Source of the DNA: an uncultured Ruminococcus sp.
Lineage (GTDB): Bacteria; Bacillota; Clostridia; Oscillospirales; Acutalibacteraceae
DNA length: 7,171 nucleotides
Assembly: GCA_937892835.1 (NCBI GenBank)
Contig: CALBHM010000432.1
Span: 1-7,171, forward strand
Direction: 5' to 3'
Position 1 is the first letter of the stretch, and every line of letters begins with the position of its first letter. The translations under genes were made by a program, and so were the position numbers. The notes beneath the pieces were generated by a model, which was not told the origin of the DNA, made no database searches, and saw nothing but the letters and a program-made list of their open reading frames with translations. Positions 5,172-7,171 of the stretch are shown here, piece after piece.

Positions 5172-5941
5172 ATGAACGGCTGTCTGACTATAACCCGACT
5201 TTCCGGCTATTATCCCGACCCTAACTTCTATTCGGCACATATCACGGCCTGTCTTGCCGGAGTTATGCTTCTTCTTTCAAGAGAAAAGAAAACTTCTCAT
5301 AGTCTTATTCTCGCAGTAATTTCAGTAGTTCTTTTATATTGCGGTCTGCTCTCGGCGTCGAAAGCATTCATCGTCATAACAGCGTGTCTCTTCTTCGTTT
5401 GGATTCCAACCCTTCTTGAAAAACAGAACAGAGGCTCTGCAGCCGTCAAGGTATTTATCGGACTTCTCTGCGCCGGCGTCATTGTTCTCTCATCTACTGC
5501 ATTTCAGGAGCTTTTAAAATCATTGATACACGTTTTTCCTATGCCTCCAACGTTTCGGAGCTCACAACCGGAAGAACCGATATTTGGTATGCATATATTG
5601 ACGAGCTGACTCACAATCCAATACTTGCGCTATTCGGCGAAGGTTTTTCAAACGTAATTATAGGTAAAAAATCATCGCATAATACTCTTATTCAAGGTGT
5701 TTTTCAGTTTGGTTTAATCGGATTTCCTTTTTTAATTGCATGGATTCTGATAACAATTAAGAATTTGATTTCTCAGACAGTCCATACCAAGCTTCATTTC
5801 CTTTACATTCTTTTGATGTGTGTCGGTATTGTACTTCCATGGATGGCCCTTGATATTTTGTTTTTCGATGAGCTGTTCCTGCTACCGATATACGGTGCAT
5901 TTGCCGCTGTTTACGGCTCAACAGAGCTTGATAACGAATAA
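5172..5941 (+). pseudogene. O-antigen ligase/polymerase-like (Wzy/WaaL family) remnant, 5' truncated and frame-broken
   Basis: The readable part starts in the middle of a polytopic membrane protein: LSGYYPDPNFYSAHITACLAG, then three hydrophobic segments. A large extracytoplasmic loop follows with the family landmarks TGRTDIWYAYIDE, NPILALFGEGFSN and SSHNTLIQGVFQFGLIG, then further membrane segments ending in LDNE and TAA at 5939-5941. Such proteins polymerise or ligate surface polysaccharide units. About half of a normal protein is missing at the N-terminus. The first base of the remnant immediately follows the TSCPD stop codon, and the nominal ATG at 5172 has no ribosome binding site. The frame changes by -1 at about 5513-5519: LLK continues as IIDTRFSYASN only in the -1 frame, whereas the original frame degrades to a stop at 5609. 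A one-base loss in the A-run explains this. Family call is good; it is very unlikely to be functional. Confidence 0.8.
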
Positions 5942-5945
5942 AAAT

Positions 5946-5993
5946 AAAAGCCACGACAGATCGTTACGATTTTGCCGTGGTTTTGTTTCATTT
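5946..5993. terminator. Bidirectional intrinsic terminator
   Basis: A near-perfect hairpin has outer arms AAAGCCACG (5947-5955) and CGTGGTTTT (5976-5984), an inner GATCG/CGATT stem and a TTA loop. On the plus strand it runs into TTTTGTTTCATTT. On the minus strand it runs into CTTTTATTTTTATT. It lies 6 nt after the polymerase remnant and about 120 nt after the convergent flavin reductase gene, and probably ends both transcripts. Confidence 0.85.
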
Positions 5994-6105
5994 ATAAAGT
6001 TTTTCCCGTCCAAAATAAGCAATCTTATCTTTTCTTTGTTAGGTTCAATCTCGGGTTTAGATGCCTTTTCGTTCCGGTACTGCGGAGCATGAGTTAATCT
6101 TTTTA

Positions 6106-6657
6106 TTAAATCTTTTTGCCGTCCGAGAAAGCCTGTCCAACCTTTTCGCCGAGACGGTAGTAACCGAAGTTCGCAGGATCGTAGGTAATCGGAGCAAACT
6201 TTGTAAGATCAATTTTGCCGTCGGCATCGAGAATCTTTTCATCTGCGCTGACGTTTACTATCCTGCCGAGGAATTTGCTGTCGTCAATGACCTTGATAAG
6301 CTCACATTCCAAAGAAAGCGGAAGCTCATTGATAACCGGAGCGTTGACGAAGTCGCTTTTTGTCGTTGTAAATCCCGCTTTTTCCATTTTGTCCGGCTCT
6401 TTATTTGCCGAAACAACTCCAACATAGTCGCACTCGACTACATGCTCAACGTCTCCGACAGCGACTGTGAAAGCTTTGGTTTTAATGATATTATCGGTCG
6501 TTTTGTGCGAACCAAGGTCAAAAATTATCTCATCGCTGCCAACGATTCCGCCCCAAGCGGCGTTCATTGCGTTCGCCTTGCCATTTTCGTCGTAGGTTGC
6601 GATAATCATAACCGGCTGAGGGTAAAGATAAGTCTTAGATCCAAAATTCTTTCTCAT
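6106..6657 (-). CDS. Flavoredoxin-like flavin reductase family protein, 183 aa
   Basis: This is an FMN-binding split-barrel protein of the flavin reductase-like family, involved in electron transfer with bound or exchangeable flavin. The family pattern is visible: YLYPQPVMIIATYDENGKANAMNAAWGG (about 10-37), SHKTTDNIIKTKAFTVAV (50-67) covering the flavin-phosphate loop, DYVGVVSANKEPDKMEKAGF (77-96), PVINELPLSLECEL (107-120), then FLGRIVNVSADEKIL. Length matches flavoredoxins of anaerobes. The ATG at 6657 is chosen because GAGGAG (6670-6665) lies 7 nt upstream and because family similarity begins there. It follows the iron-sulfur flavodoxin gene by 13 bp, with its ribosome binding site right after that stop, so the two form an operon and may be redox partners. 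No signal peptide is present. Confidence 0.92.
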   Translation of the reverse strand: MRKNFGSKTYLYPQPVMIIATYDENGKANAMNAAWGGIVGSDEIIFDLGSHKTTDNIIKTKAFTVAVGDVEHVVECDYVGVVSANKEPDKMEKAGFTTTKSDFVNAPVINELPLSLECELIKVIDDSKFLGRIVNVSADEKILDADGKIDLTKFAPITYDPANFGYYRLGEKVGQAFSDGKKI

Positions 6658-6670
6658 AATAAAGCTCCTC

Positions 6671-7171
6671 TTAATGATGAAAATTTGTAAATGTAGTCGG
6701 CTCTTTTTTCGGAAGGCCGAATGTCTTTTTGCCAAGATCTATACTCTTGACCATAAAAGCAATATTTCTGCCGAGAGTTCTCATTGTCTGCAAACCTTCT
6801 TTATCGAGCAAAACCTCATCAGCCTGACCGCCGTAAACCATGTTCCAATATTGGCTGGTTGCAATCGGCATAGAGCTGATTGAAAAATATTTGTTGAGAA
6901 CATCAAATGACGATGTGTTACCGCCACGTCGGCACGAAACAACGGCGGCGCCGACCTTCATGGATTTGTCAATATGACTTGTGCTGAAAAACAATCTGTC
7001 CATGAATGAAATCGCTCCGCCGGCCGGTGAAGCATAATAAACAGGTGCGCCAATGACAAAAGCGTCCGCTTCGGCAAGCTTCGGCGCAACCTCATTTACA
7101 ATATCGTCAAAAACACATTTTCCGATTTCAAAGCATTTTCGGCAGGCTATGCAGCCGTGGATATCCTTATT
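6671..7171 (-). CDS. Iron-sulfur flavodoxin-family protein, N-terminus outside window
   Basis: The 166 visible residues are the C-terminal part of an NADPH-dependent FMN reductase/flavodoxin-fold protein. A compact cysteine cluster lies at the visible start, GCIACRKCFEIGKC (CX2CX2CX5C). This is the arrangement of iron-sulfur flavoproteins that bind a [4Fe-4S] cluster beside FMN. Next come a helix and strand typical of the fold (VAPKLAEADAFVIGAPVYYASPAGGAISFMDRL), VGAAVVSCRRGGNTSSFDVLN, and a C-terminal helical region ending in TNFHH. The first 40 or so residues, with the FMN phosphate-binding loop, would lie beyond base 7171. It is first in a two-gene operon with the flavoredoxin-like protein. 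Related proteins reduce quinones, oxygen species or small aromatics in anaerobes; the substrate here is unknown. Confidence 0.88.
   Translation of the reverse strand, partial: NKDIHGCIACRKCFEIGKCVFDDIVNEVAPKLAEADAFVIGAPVYYASPAGGAISFMDRLFFSTSHIDKSMKVGAAVVSCRRGGNTSSFDVLNKYFSISSMPIATSQYWNMVYGGQADEVLLDKEGLQTMRTLGRNIAFMVKSIDLGKKTFGLPKKEPTTFTNFHH

Noticed and set aside
4653..5240. Minus-strand open frame of 195 codons across the TSCPD gene and the Pro-rich gene
   Set aside because: It spans a promoter and two plus-strand genes, its C-terminal Gly/Ser repeat is only the reverse of the Pro-rich codons, and it has no ribosome binding site.
5172..5609. An intact short 145-residue membrane protein starting at 5172
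   Set aside because: There is no ribosome binding site. Family resemblance begins mid-protein and continues past the stop in another frame, so it is better read as a broken remnant.
5994..6105. Open minus-strand frame downstream of the flavin reductase reading KPEIEPNKEKIRLLILDGKNFI
   Set aside because: It has no start codon or ribosome binding site, runs through the terminator hairpin, and overlaps the end of the reductase gene out of frame. No recognisable family. Treated as intergenic sequence.
6061..6690. Long plus-strand open frame of 209 codons
   Set aside because: It is the antisense of the well-supported flavin reductase gene, lacks a ribosome binding site, and its composition (many Cys, Arg, Phe) is that of a reverse frame.

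Overview
The window looks like chromosomal DNA from an anaerobic Firmicute of the class Clostridia, most plausibly a gut Ruminococcus or Oscillospiraceae relative. Four things point that way: near-consensus TTGACA/TATAAT promoters, strong GGAGG ribosome binding sites, a Thr/Lys-rich linker on a secreted protein, and several families typical of Clostridia (a DUF4830-like protein, a stand-alone four-cysteine TSCPD protein, an iron-sulfur flavodoxin). The assignment rests on recognition, not on a search.

Left part (1-2897). A secreted phosphodiester glycosidase (minus strand, cut by the window edge) lies downstream of a cytoplasmic glycerophosphodiester phosphodiesterase (minus), and each has its own sigma-A-type promoter. 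Back to back with the phosphodiesterase is a plus-strand EamA/DMT-type transporter. The divergent promoters share about 160 bp, and a small dyad sits at the predicted transporter start of transcription.

Middle (2860-3912). A YfcE/MJ0936-like metallophosphoesterase and a membrane-anchored DUF4830-like protein form a minus-strand pair. The DUF4830-like reading frame runs 38 bp into the 3' end of the transporter gene. Its ribosome binding site lies in a 12-bp hairpin just after the phosphoesterase stop codon, which suggests translational coupling.

Small-gene cluster (3978-4851). Three or four tightly packed plus-strand genes encode short, charged helical proteins and a Pro-rich protein ending in a very hydrophobic tail. 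I recognise no function. They look like one translation unit and are the best candidate here for an undescribed system. The last gene appears split by a +1 frame change.

Right part (4854-7171). A TSCPD protein has its own promoter. Starting at the base after its stop codon is the remnant of an O-antigen ligase/polymerase-like membrane protein, lacking its N-terminal half and carrying a frame break. A strong bidirectional terminator separates it from a minus-strand redox operon: an iron-sulfur flavodoxin-family protein (cut by the window edge) followed by a flavoredoxin-like flavin reductase. No tRNA, rRNA, CRISPR array or insertion sequence was seen.
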